DNA from: Planctomycetota bacterium
GTDB lineage: Bacteria > Planctomycetota > Phycisphaerae > UBA1845 > UTPLA1
Reading direction: 5' to 3'
Length of the DNA stretch: 64,000 bases
NCBI GenBank assembly: GCA_015654675.1
Contig: JAATGM010000043.1
Span: 1 to 64,000 of the forward strand
The translations under genes and the position numbers were made by a program. Below the pieces are notes generated by a model, which saw nothing but the letters and a program-made list of their open reading frames with translations, was not told where the DNA came from and did not search any database. Below are positions 44,478 through 55,300 of the stretch, in pieces (position 1 is the stretch's first letter; the number at the start of each line of letters is the position of its first letter).

Positions 44478-46886
44478 TCACAGCAGGTTCTTCGCCCGCC
44501 GAACGATCCACTCAATCGTGAGCAAACCGACCAGCGCCGCAAATACGTAAGCATTGTCCCAAAGCGGTTTCGGCCGCTCGCGCACGATCATCGTCTGGCT
44601 CCGGTCCTCAATCCCCAGCGGCAACTGTCGCGCCGCGTCAATTTCGTAATATTTCCCGCCCGTCTGCTCCGCGAGTTCGACCAGCGTCGCCCGCCGCATC
44701 ACCGGATTGCTCAACTCCACGTCGCTCGGCGCAATCGCGATCTCGCGCGTTACCTTCAGCGGCTCCCCGCCCTTGGCCGGCAAGCTCACCGCCAACTGCG
44801 CCGTCCCCGGCTGATCCGCGATGAACCGCCCCTGGTAATAACCCGGACGGCTCTCAATCGGCTCCAGCGTAATGGTCCGCGCCGCCTTCCCCGCGTTCGT
44901 CATGCTCAACTCCGCCCCCGGCTGCAACAGCGGCTGAAACTTCTCATCCAGCAATCGCACCGTCACCACCACCGCTTCACCCGGCTGAAACCGATCGCGA
45001 TCCGTCAGCAGCAGCACGCGATTCCGCGAACCCGCCAGCTTCCCCTCCACCAGATATCTCAGCGTCTGGATCCAGAATCGATTGAAATACTTCTCCCCCA
45101 GTCGCCGCCACCGCCACGAATCATCAAACCCCACAAACACCGACCGCCCCGACCCGACATACTGCGTCGCCATCAGAACGTGCGGCCCGACCGCGTTCAC
45201 CATCTTCGGATTTGAGTGCCGCAGCAAAACCGTCGCCGCTGGCTTCTCGCGCCGCACCGGATAGTGCCAATATGCCCCCTCAAACGAGTTCCACAGCGAC
45301 CGGCTCGACAGCGGATCATCCGCCATCCGCAAAATCGGGCTCGAAAGCGAGTTCTCCGGAATGATCACCGGCCAGTTCTTCCGCTGATAAATCCCCAGAT
45401 CATTCAGCGCCAACTCAGCGTCCGGATCGCGAACCACCGGCAGGATTTCCATCAAAGGCGCAGTCTTCGGGCTGCGGAAAAAGTCGCTCGAATACTTCCG
45501 CCCCGCCGAATACAGAATCCCGCCGCCGTAGTCCGTCACCAGCGATGCCGCCATGCTCGCCCAGTTCGCCGGCAGCGGCGCCGGGTTCGGATCAAGCAGC
45601 AGAATCGCGTCATACTTGAACAACTCCGCCGACGTCGCCGGCAGATGATCAATGATCGTCGTCCCCTCGCGCACCGCCTTGTCATCCGCCGATTGCAGCC
45701 AGCAACTCACATCCACCGACCGGTCGCGAATCAAAAGCCGCGCCAGCAATCGATAATCAAAGCTCGGCGCGCCGCCCACCAGCAACACCCGCATCTTGTC
45801 ATCCAGCACGCGTACCGCCGGAAAAACATCCCGCACGTTGTCCGATTCGATCGACTCGTCTTCAAGCGGAACCGCCCGCACCGCGTACTGAATGTCCCCC
45901 GGCTTCGACACCCGCTGCTCGAAAACCACCGGATCGAACTGCCCATCTCCGCGCGGCATGACCGTCCGCTTCTCAACTCTCCGATCCTGCCCGCCGGCCC
46001 CCTTCTCCAGCAGTTCCACATCCACCGGCCGCCCGGCAAGCCCCTGCCCCGCCAGAAAAGCCGTCACCTGAAACGGATCGGCCTTGAACACCATCCGCGG
46101 TGCACTCACCTCCACCACCCGCACATTCACCGGCTCCGACGCATCCCCCGTCCCCACCGCCGATATCGGAATGCGCCGCGCCTTCAGCGTCTGCGCCACT
46201 GCCTCCGCCGGCTCGCCGTCGTTAAATCCGCCGTCACTGACCAGTACCACCCCGGCCACCGGCGCGCCGCCCAGCGATTCAATTGCCCCGCGTACCGCCT
46301 GGCTCAGGTTCGTCATCCCGCCCCGCGCATCCAGCTTCAAGTCCGCCGGCTGCGTCGTCGCCGACTGCGGAATCTCCGCCAGCTCGCGCAGGCGATCCCC
46401 AAACGCAAACACCTTCACTCGATTCCGCTTCGCCAGCTCATTCAACCAATCGGAAGTCACCAGCTTCGCAGTCAGCGCCTCGCGCGAAATCCCTGCCTTC
46501 TCGTCAAACGCCCCCGCCACCGCCGCAACCTGCCGCGCCGCCTCCGGCGACCGATACCGATCCGCCACCCCCATGCTCGCCGACTCGTCAATCAGCACAA
46601 TCGTGTAAGCATCCACCCGCCGATGCACATACTTCACCAGCACCGGCTCCAGCCCGATCAACCCCAGCAGCATCAGCGCCGCGCACCGCAGCCCGATCAG
46701 CACCGCCCGCGTCCCGCGCCCCATCGAGCCGCGCGCCTCGTGCCGATACATCCACCGCACCGCCAGCACCAGCACGATCGTCAGCCCGACGCCAGCGATC
46801 AGCGCATTGCCGCTCGACCACCGCGCCAGCTCCACTTGCTCCTCGACGCGCGTCGAATCCGCCAGCATCAGCGCCGCAGGAATCAT
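44478..46886 (-). CDS. VWA-domain membrane protein (glutamine-amidotransferase-like type)
   Basis: 802 residues starting at the ATG 46886, which overlaps the previous stop (ATGA). Two membrane helices lie at ~28-46 and ~60-80. The von Willebrand A domain follows with an intact MIDAS motif DESAS (residues 100-104) and VVLVSDGGFNDGEP. A Rossmann-like segment (RVLLVGGAPSFDYRLLARLL) is typical of the GATase-like part of these proteins, without a visible catalytic Cys triad. Beta-rich repeats come next, and a final membrane helix (YVFAALVGLLTIEWIVRR) ends the protein. It likely sits in the inner membrane and works with MoxR and DUF58. Confidence 0.82.
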   Translation of the reverse strand: MIPAALMLADSTRVEEQVELARWSSGNALIAGVGLTIVLVLAVRWMYRHEARGSMGRGTRAVLIGLRCAALMLLGLIGLEPVLVKYVHRRVDAYTIVLIDESASMGVADRYRSPEAARQVAAVAGAFDEKAGISREALTAKLVTSDWLNELAKRNRVKVFAFGDRLRELAEIPQSATTQPADLKLDARGGMTNLSQAVRGAIESLGGAPVAGVVLVSDGGFNDGEPAEAVAQTLKARRIPISAVGTGDASEPVNVRVVEVSAPRMVFKADPFQVTAFLAGQGLAGRPVDVELLEKGAGGQDRRVEKRTVMPRGDGQFDPVVFEQRVSKPGDIQYAVRAVPLEDESIESDNVRDVFPAVRVLDDKMRVLLVGGAPSFDYRLLARLLIRDRSVDVSCWLQSADDKAVREGTTIIDHLPATSAELFKYDAILLLDPNPAPLPANWASMAASLVTDYGGGILYSAGRKYSSDFFRSPKTAPLMEILPVVRDPDAELALNDLGIYQRKNWPVIIPENSLSSPILRMADDPLSSRSLWNSFEGAYWHYPVRREKPAATVLLRHSNPKMVNAVGPHVLMATQYVGSGRSVFVGFDDSWRWRRLGEKYFNRFWIQTLRYLVEGKLAGSRNRVLLLTDRDRFQPGEAVVVTVRLLDEKFQPLLQPGAELSMTNAGKAARTITLEPIESRPGYYQGRFIADQPGTAQLAVSLPAKGGEPLKVTREIAIAPSDVELSNPVMRRATLVELAEQTGGKYYEIDAARQLPLGIEDRSQTMIVRERPKPLWDNAYVFAALVGLLTIEWIVRRAKNLL

Positions 46887-49186
46887 GCCCGCGCACCAAA
46901 CCAGCGCGCCAGCCCCTGCTCCAGCATCAAAATCGCCACCGTCGCCAGCAGGATCGGCCACCAGATCTCCCGCCGCGCCGTCGCCGACTCATCCGCGAAC
47001 GCCCCCACGTCGCGCACATACTCGAACTTCATCTCCTTCAGCGCGTCGCCCAGCTCCGCCCGGTTCGCCCGCCGCAAATCGCTCTCGCGCGCCTCCGGAT
47101 TCACCGCCACATACCGCAACGCGCTCTCGCCCGAAGTCCGCTTCAACTCAAACGCATAAATCCCAACCCGATCCGTCCGCTCCCACAAAAGCTGAAACCC
47201 GCCATCCCCCGACTTCGCCTCAATCGGATACGCCGGATCAGCCGGATAGCTCGGCAACCGCAAAGAGGCCTGCAGCGCAAACCGATTCGCATCCAGATTC
47301 ATCCGAATCGGGCTGCCCGCCGTGACCTGCCCCACGAAAGAGCTCGGCCGCGACACATACTGCGCAATCTGCAACATCGTCGGCAGGTAGCTCGGATCGC
47401 GCGCCCACCCGTTCCACTCCAGGTCCGCCGAGGTCGTGCACAACACCACCCGCCCCGCCCCGAAACTCCGCTCCACCAGCAGCGGCGAATGCTCCGCATC
47501 ATCCAGACTCGCGATCACCCGCGCCCCCGGCTGCGTGGTCGCAATCTGTGTCGTCGTCGGCCCGCTAGTCGCAACAGTCGCCGCCGGCCGCGCAGCGGTA
47601 TACGCATAAAACCGCGGACTCTTCAGCAATCGCCCCGCCTCACCCGAAAACGGCCGAAAGATCGGATGCCCCTCATCCCACGTCCCGATCCCAACCCCAT
47701 CCGCCGCCTCCATCGCGTTCGCCGTCTCGCCCAGCTCCGCCGGCAGCAACCCATTCCCCCCCGCAAACAACCGCTCGTTGTAGAGCGACGCATCCACCTG
47801 GTCGCCCGCGAAAATCACCAGCCCGCCCCCGTCACGGACATACTGCTCCAGCTTCCGCTGCGCCACCTCGTCAATCCGATACACGTTCGCCAGAAACACC
47901 GCGTCAAACGCCGTTAAATCCGTCGCGTCCAACTGATCGTCCGCGATCACGCGGACGTCATTCCCGCTCGCCACTCGGCCAGCCGGGCTCAGCGCCGTCT
48001 TCAACAGATAAACCTCGTCCCGATACCCATCGCTGCTCGGCTCCCCATCCACCAGCAGCAGCGGCACCCCTGCCGCAACCTCCACGCCCACCCCGCGCCG
48101 ATTGTCGATCGGCAGCCGGTCCTCCGCCGCCGCGCTCACCACGTCCGCCGTGACGCGATCCGCGCCCTCCTGCCCAAACGTCACTTCCAGCGGCTCCGCT
48201 AGCGTCCGCCCCGCATCAAACCGCGGCAACACGATCGTCGGCAGCGCCTGGTCCGCAATCGACCCGCGCAGCTCGCCGTCCGACACATCTCCGTCGGAAT
48301 AATTCGCCATCGTCACGTCATACCGCCCGCGAACCCCAGCCACCGCCCGCGTAGCCGACGACGCGATATCCGTCACCGCCAGGTTCACCGGTCGATCCGC
48401 CCCGACATCCACCAGCGTCAGCCGCAACGATTTCCGCGTCTCAGCCAGCGCCGCCAGCGGAGCAATAACGCTCGCCTGCCCCGCCCCACTGCCTTGCCCC
48501 CCGCCACCCTGCCCTGCAGGCCGCACCCAGTCCACTTTCTGAAAATCACTGACCAGATAAACCGCCGTGTTCGTCTGCGTCGGCGACCGCTCAATCATCT
48601 CCGCCACCGATGCAACCGCCGTCGAAGCCCCGCGCGCCAAGTCGCTCGCCATCGGCTGCGACAGCGCATCCCGCAACTTGGCGATGTTCTCCTCCGAAAG
48701 ATTCGGAAGCGCCACCACCGGCTGATCCGGCCGCGACGATCGAATCAGCGTCAGCGAGTCGTTCGGCAGCTCGCTCCCCACCCACCGCGCCAACTGCTCC
48801 ACGGCCTTGCATCCGCGCGAAAAAACCGTCTCCCCCGCTCCCATGCCATATTGCATCGAAAACGAATCATCCAAAACGACGATCCGCTCAGTCCGCGCCC
48901 CCGACCCCAACAATGCCGCCGCCGCCGCCGGCCGCAAAAAAGGCCGCGCTACCATCAGCGCCAGCAAAAGCACCGCCAAACACCGCAGCACCAGCAAGAT
49001 GATCTGCTCAATCTGCACCTGCCGCCGATTCTGTCGCAGCGCCGCCAGCAGGAAATCCATCGCCGCCCAGTCGACCACCCGAAACCGCCGCCGCGAAAAA
49101 ATATGAATCAGAATCGGCGCGGCAACAGCCGCCCCGCCCAGCGCCAGCGCGGGATGAAACAGCCAGCTTCCCAGCCAACCCATCAT
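46883..49186 (-). CDS. BatA-type VWA membrane protein
   Basis: 767 residues. The N-terminal BatA domain (LFHPALALGGAAVAAPILIHIFSRRRFRVVDWAAM) carries the first membrane helix, with a second at ~62-82. The VWA domain begins with the MIDAS-like DDSFS (residues 106-110). A long periplasmic region has a GATase-like segment (VPLLLVDGEPSSDGYRDEVYLL) and beta-sandwich stretches. The C-terminal helix is WWPILLATVAILMLEQGL. It is paralogous in layout to the next gene of the operon. BatA-type proteins are linked to envelope stress and to metal- or complex-assembly roles of MoxR systems. Confidence 0.83.
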   Translation of the reverse strand: MMGWLGSWLFHPALALGGAAVAAPILIHIFSRRRFRVVDWAAMDFLLAALRQNRRQVQIEQIILLVLRCLAVLLLALMVARPFLRPAAAAALLGSGARTERIVVLDDSFSMQYGMGAGETVFSRGCKAVEQLARWVGSELPNDSLTLIRSSRPDQPVVALPNLSEENIAKLRDALSQPMASDLARGASTAVASVAEMIERSPTQTNTAVYLVSDFQKVDWVRPAGQGGGGQGSGAGQASVIAPLAALAETRKSLRLTLVDVGADRPVNLAVTDIASSATRAVAGVRGRYDVTMANYSDGDVSDGELRGSIADQALPTIVLPRFDAGRTLAEPLEVTFGQEGADRVTADVVSAAAEDRLPIDNRRGVGVEVAAGVPLLLVDGEPSSDGYRDEVYLLKTALSPAGRVASGNDVRVIADDQLDATDLTAFDAVFLANVYRIDEVAQRKLEQYVRDGGGLVIFAGDQVDASLYNERLFAGGNGLLPAELGETANAMEAADGVGIGTWDEGHPIFRPFSGEAGRLLKSPRFYAYTAARPAATVATSGPTTTQIATTQPGARVIASLDDAEHSPLLVERSFGAGRVVLCTTSADLEWNGWARDPSYLPTMLQIAQYVSRPSSFVGQVTAGSPIRMNLDANRFALQASLRLPSYPADPAYPIEAKSGDGGFQLLWERTDRVGIYAFELKRTSGESALRYVAVNPEARESDLRRANRAELGDALKEMKFEYVRDVGAFADESATARREIWWPILLATVAILMLEQGLARWFGARA

Positions 49187-49192
49187 GCCGCC

Positions 49193-50112
49193 CTACCGCT
49201 TTCGCAAATGCTCGCGCATCGCCAGATAGCGCCGCAGCGCCACATCCAGCGGCTGCGTCGTCGTCAACTCGACGAAATCAACCTGCCGATTCAAACACTC
49301 CCCCCGAATCCGCGTCAAAAACTTCGCCAGCTCCTCCAGATAAGCCCGCCGCAACGACTGCGGATCAACCGTCAAATGCGACGCCGACTCCAGCCCCTCA
49401 AACCGCGTGTGCTGCTGAAATCGAAACTCCCGCTCATCCTCATCCAGCACGTGCATCACGATCACCTCGTGCCGCTCGTGCCTCATCCGATCCAGCGTCC
49501 GCAGCAGCGCGTCCGTGTCCATCAGCAGATCGCTGATCAGCACCACCACGCTCCGCCGCCGCAGCTTGCTATGCAGATCGCGCGTCAGAACATCCGACCC
49601 GCTCGCCCGCTCCAGCAGCGCCCGCTCAAGCTGCGCCACCAGCGCCCGCAGATGCGCCTGGCTCGAAAGCGCCGGCATCTCCGCCCGCACCGCATCATCA
49701 AACAACAGCAACCCCACCGCGTCCTGCTGATGCGTCAGCAAAAACGCCAGCGACGCCGCCAGCGTCGCCGCATACTCAAACTTGCTCATCCGCCCCGGCT
49801 CGCGCCGCTCCGGATACCGCATCGATTTCGAACAATCCACCAACAACTGCGTGCGAAGGTTCGTCTCCTCCTCATATTGCTTGATGTAAAGCCGATCCAC
49901 CCGCCCCCAAACCCGCCAATCCAGGTGCCGCGTGTCATCACCGGCGACGTATTCCCGGTGCTCGGCAAACTCGACCGAATAACCCCGGTACGGGCTGCGG
50001 TGCATGCCCGAAACAAACCCCTCCACCACCTGCCGCGCGCGAATCTCCAGCCCGCCCAGGCGCGATAGCACCTCCGGCCGCAGATAGCCCGCCGCTCCCG
50101 GCGCGCCCGAAC

Positions 50113-50116
<4 letters not shown>
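49193..50116 (-). CDS. DUF58-domain protein (MoxR-associated, VWA-like fold)
   Basis: 307 residues. The DUF58 signature is clear: [64 protein letters not shown]-like fold follows with a metal site ([10 protein letters not shown]-x-S-x-S). No membrane segment is seen, so it is cytoplasmic. It overlaps the moxR stop by 4 bases and precedes the BatA-type gene by 6. DUF58 proteins are regular partners of MoxR ATPases. Confidence 0.88.
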
Positions 50117-51171
<1,055 letters not shown>

Positions 51172-51273
51172 TGAGTCTCCCGCACTTGCGCAGCAAGTTC
51201 ACAATCCTGTCGTTGTAATCGAAATTGCGACGCCCGTTCAACGCCGCCGAAATGCTCAACGTCGCGAGTCCCG

Positions 51274-52332
51274 TCAACGCTGATAAATAGGTAGGTAGTT
51301 GTAGGGCAGTTGCAGAATCGTCAGCGCCAGGGCCGTGCCATAAATCCGGCCCACGCTGTCCCCCTCCCACGACCCATCCTCATTCTGAATGCTCAAAAAC
51401 TGGTCCTTGATCGCCGGATAGTAAGGTTTCCATTCATTCTCGCCCGCCAGGTAAAGCACCTGCGAGAGATACAAATGCGCGTAGAAAAAATGCCCCAGCA
51501 CGTTCCGCTCGCCGCGCCCCGTACCGATCGCCGCCTTCGAATACCGCAGACACTTCAGCGCCATCGGATTGTTGTATTCGCCCGCGTTGAACCAGCACGC
51601 CACCGCCGCCGCCGATATCGGCGGACGCGATCCCACCATCCCCACGCGATAAGCGATCCCGCCGTCCGGCTGGACCGACTTCTCCAGATAGCCCATCGCG
51701 TTGCGGATCACCTTCTTCGGCACCGCGATCCCCGCATCGCGGCACGATCGCAGCGCCTGCACCTGCGTGATCGTCACCGACCCCTCGTCGCTGTTCGCGT
51801 CCGGCGTGTAAATCCAACCGCCAAGGTTGCTCTGCGCCCGCCCCGTTAGATCCACGCCGTTCTGCAAAACCCGCCGAATCTCGGCCATCCGGTCATTGTC
51901 CCCCTCCATGCCCATCATCTGCGACAGAAACAGCATCGAGAAGCCGTGCCCGTACATCGACCGGCTCTCTTCCTCGCCCGCGCGACAGATCAATCCGTTC
52001 GGCTGCGCGCTCTTCAAAAGATACATCGTCGCGCGCGTCAGGTTCGGCGCGTAAACACCCTCGACCGGCGTGCTGCCCGCGCCGGCCATCGCCATCCCGG
52101 CCAGCGCCGTCATCGCCACTGGGTAACCCGTATAGCCGCCCGCCCCGGTCTCCCGCCACGAGCCGTCCGCCGCCTGCCGCGACGCCAGATATTTCAATCC
52201 GCGCTGAATCGCCTCGTCCGTCTTTTGATCAACCAGCGGCGGGTATCTCCGCGGCGCGTCCGCGCGCAGCGACGCCACGCTCGTCAGTACGCACACGATG
52301 GCCGCTGCCACGCCTCCGACTCGCCTCATCAT
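51274..52332 (-). CDS. Terpenoid-cyclase / prenyltransferase-fold secreted protein
   Basis: 352 residues with a signal peptide (cleavage near LRA). It is built of alpha-alpha barrel repeats of the squalene cyclase/prenyltransferase type: AIQRGLKYLASRQAADGSWR, ATMYLLKSAQPNGLIC, VIRNAMGYLEKSVQPDGGIAY and KDQFLSIQNEDGSWEGDSVG, i.e. QxxDGSW motifs. The acidic DxDD active site of true cyclases is not visible, so it may be a binding or structural protein, as in many planctomycete homologues. The start ATG overlaps the stop of the propeller gene (ATGA). Confidence 0.8.
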   Translation of the reverse strand: MMRRVGGVAAAIVCVLTSVASLRADAPRRYPPLVDQKTDEAIQRGLKYLASRQAADGSWRETGAGGYTGYPVAMTALAGMAMAGAGSTPVEGVYAPNLTRATMYLLKSAQPNGLICRAGEEESRSMYGHGFSMLFLSQMMGMEGDNDRMAEIRRVLQNGVDLTGRAQSNLGGWIYTPDANSDEGSVTITQVQALRSCRDAGIAVPKKVIRNAMGYLEKSVQPDGGIAYRVGMVGSRPPISAAAVACWFNAGEYNNPMALKCLRYSKAAIGTGRGERNVLGHFFYAHLYLSQVLYLAGENEWKPYYPAIKDQFLSIQNEDGSWEGDSVGRIYGTALALTILQLPYNYLPIYQR

Positions 52333-55300
52333 GGAGTTCCCTCTTTCCCTTCCTCCTCGTTCCGAACCGGCTCCGCCGGCGTCTCTACTCTCGGCCCCAC
52401 CACAAAGTATCCGTTCATCGAAGTGACCAATCCGCGATTCGGATACATCAACACGTCGAGCACTTGACCCGTCACGCTCAGCGCCGCCCCCGTCAGCACA
52501 ATCGGAGATCCGATCCGGCTTCCGGTCGCCTTGTCGATCAATCGCAGCCGGCCCGTGTACCGATTCGCATCCACGTTGAACTGCTGCGGAGTCGCCGCCT
52601 CGTTCGCCGGTGTAATGACAACAGTTTCAATGTATGGAATGACGCGTCCCGATGACCGGAGCTGTCGATCCGTCACCAGCGTCTGCGTCAACGGTCCAAT
52701 CGACCAGTTCATCGCCCCAGAGGCCACATCATAAGCCGCGAGCCGCGACTGACTCGACGACGGCCCGAGCCGCAGAAACAGGTACAACCGCCCGCGGTCA
52801 ATCGCCGCCGACTCCGGCGGAACCACGCTATCGTCGATTTGTAGGTCCGTCCGCGTCTGCCCATCTCCCGCGTCGACCACCAGGTATCGGCTCGGCGGCG
52901 AAGACACCCCGATGTGCCGGTCATCCAGCGCATCCAGTCGCTCGGCCGCCGGCGGAACATCCGTATGCCACAACGGTCGCCCCGTCATGGCGTGCCATGC
53001 CGACAGCGAGTGTCCGCGCAACTGGCACACGTACGGGCCCACGCATGTCGTGGTCGATGGGCCCTGGTCGTTGTCGTCCACCTCTGGTGTCGTGTCTTTC
53101 GACTCGCCGCGCAGCCCGATCCGCGACTGCAGTCGGCCCGACCGCGCCCGCAACACAACCGCGCTCTCTTGCTCGCGATCGAGAACAACCACCACTCCGT
53201 CAGTCGCATGCAACGACGCAATCGTCGAACCGCGCAGCTCGCGCTGCCAGATGGGTCCCGACCACTCCCGCGCCGGCCACCCCACCAGCGTGTGCGCGTC
53301 CAGCGCCGCCACGAACCACCCGTCGGTCGTCACTACCCGTCCGTCTACTGCCGACGAATTGCCGGCCGTCGGCGTCAGCGGCGGCCCCATCATCCGGCCC
53401 GTGATCAATCCGATCGGATAATACGGCCCGTCCCCCGGGACCATCGCCACGCTTCCCGCAACCGCTCCCTCGTCGCCGTCCGGCGGCGCCTGATTCGAGT
53501 TGTATTGGTTCAGCATCCGGCTCTGAAACGACAGCGCCGTATCAATCAGGTCAACCGACCAGCTGATCGCGCGCGGCTCCGAGCTCCACATGTCCAGGCC
53601 GATCAGTTGTTTTGCATGACAAAGCACCGCCAGTCCGTCCGTCGTTCCACCGTCCGGGTGAAACGCGGTTGTGGCCGGATCCGAATACGTCCGCGTGCGG
53701 CTGTCGATCACGCCCCAGCCGTCATAGGAAGATGATTCCGCCGACTTCCCGCCCCGTGCCGCCGTCAGCTTCGCCGACCATTCCTCGATGAATTCTCCCA
53801 GCCGCGCCTTCCCGACCGCAAGCCCGCTGTCCTCGTTGGAAAGCGCCGCCAGTTCCTTGCCAGCCGAGTCGCGTCGCAGCGGCAGCCCCGCCCCTGGAGC
53901 AAGGTGCAACTGTACCAGTTCGCACAACGCCGCCACGGCAGTTGCCCGGTCCTCTCGCGCAGCCCGGTTCGCCGCCCGCTGCCAGAAAAACTCGGCGCTC
54001 TCCAGCGCGCCCTCGCCCGCCAGCTCACGCCCGAGCGAAAGGTCCAGCCGCGCCGCCGCCGGCGCGAACCCAACCGCGTCCGACAGACGCACGCGTTCGC
54101 CGCGATCCTTCGCCTTCGCGATCGTCTCATCGATGATGCCGCCGAAGGTCTCGCGCGTTTTCTTGTCCGCGTCCGCCCACAGCCGCTCCAGTCGCTCCGA
54201 AATCGCCACCCACGCCTGACTCGTCAATCCGCCTTCCAGGTCGACCGCGTTCCCGCCGATTCGCACCAGCAGTTCCACACCTCGCCTGAATGCCTTCTCC
54301 CCGCCCGCCGCCGCGTCGATGTCCAGCAACGTCAGTTCGGACCGCAGTACGTCTCCCGGCCGTCGCGCCGCCCCCGCTGCCGCCTGAATCAGCTCAAGCC
54401 GCCGATCCGGCTGCGCGTCTCGCGCCAATTCCAGCGACGTCTCCACCCACATGTGATCAATCTGATCATCCAGCCGGACATCCGGCTGCGCCGCCGCCGC
54501 GTCGCGCGCCCGTCGCAAGATGTCCTGCGTCTTGCTCAGGTTGCCGCGCTGCGACTCCAGCACCGCCAGTCGCAGCAGCGCGTCCCGATCGGTTGGTGTC
54601 TTTTCCAGCCGCGCCTCGGCCAGCGCCACCGATTGCACTAGGTCCGGAATCTTCTCCAGCTCCGTCGCCGACAAGCTGTACAACGATCCGTCCCATGCCA
54701 GCAGATTGCCGAACGCCGTTCGATCCGGGCCGTTCGGATATTTCTCAAGCAGCTTCCCCGTCTCCGCCTCCAGCACCACCACGCCCGCCTTCACCGGCAC
54801 GAAAATCTTCCCGCCCGATAGCGCCGCCCGCCCCACCGGCTTCGCGTCGCCAAACTCCCAGGCACTCTTTCCATTCTGCAGATTGATCGCCTCGACCTTG
54901 CTCCCGCTCACATAAACCCGCGCGGCGTCGCAGCCGATCACGTACCGATTTTCCTTTCGCGGTGCGCTCCATCGCCGCGCGCCGGTTTCACGGTCGATCG
55001 CATAAAGCTTCGCTCCATCCGTCGGCGCCAGCAGCACCAACCCGCCCGCCACCACTGGCGGATTCGACGCCCACTGCGTCGGCGTCAACGACATCGCCAT
55101 GATCGGGCTGGTCGGCGACGATCGCGTCATCACCATCTCCGACGCATCTCGATTGACGCGCCGCTCGTAGTTGAATACCCACCGCAACGAAAAGTCGCCC
55201 GACCCCAGCGCCAGCATCGCCCCGGCCCCGGTCGGAACATACAAAAACGGATCGGCCACGCTCGGCTGAAGTACGCCTTTTGATGGCATCGCGCCCTGCG

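Noticed and set aside
45216-47159. 647-residue plus-strand frame
   Set aside because: Antisense to the VWA membrane protein genes; shadow frame of high-GC sequence.
51274-52332. True squalene-hopene cyclase
   Set aside because: The QxxDGSW repeats are present, but length is about half that of the enzyme and the DxDD catalytic motif is not seen.
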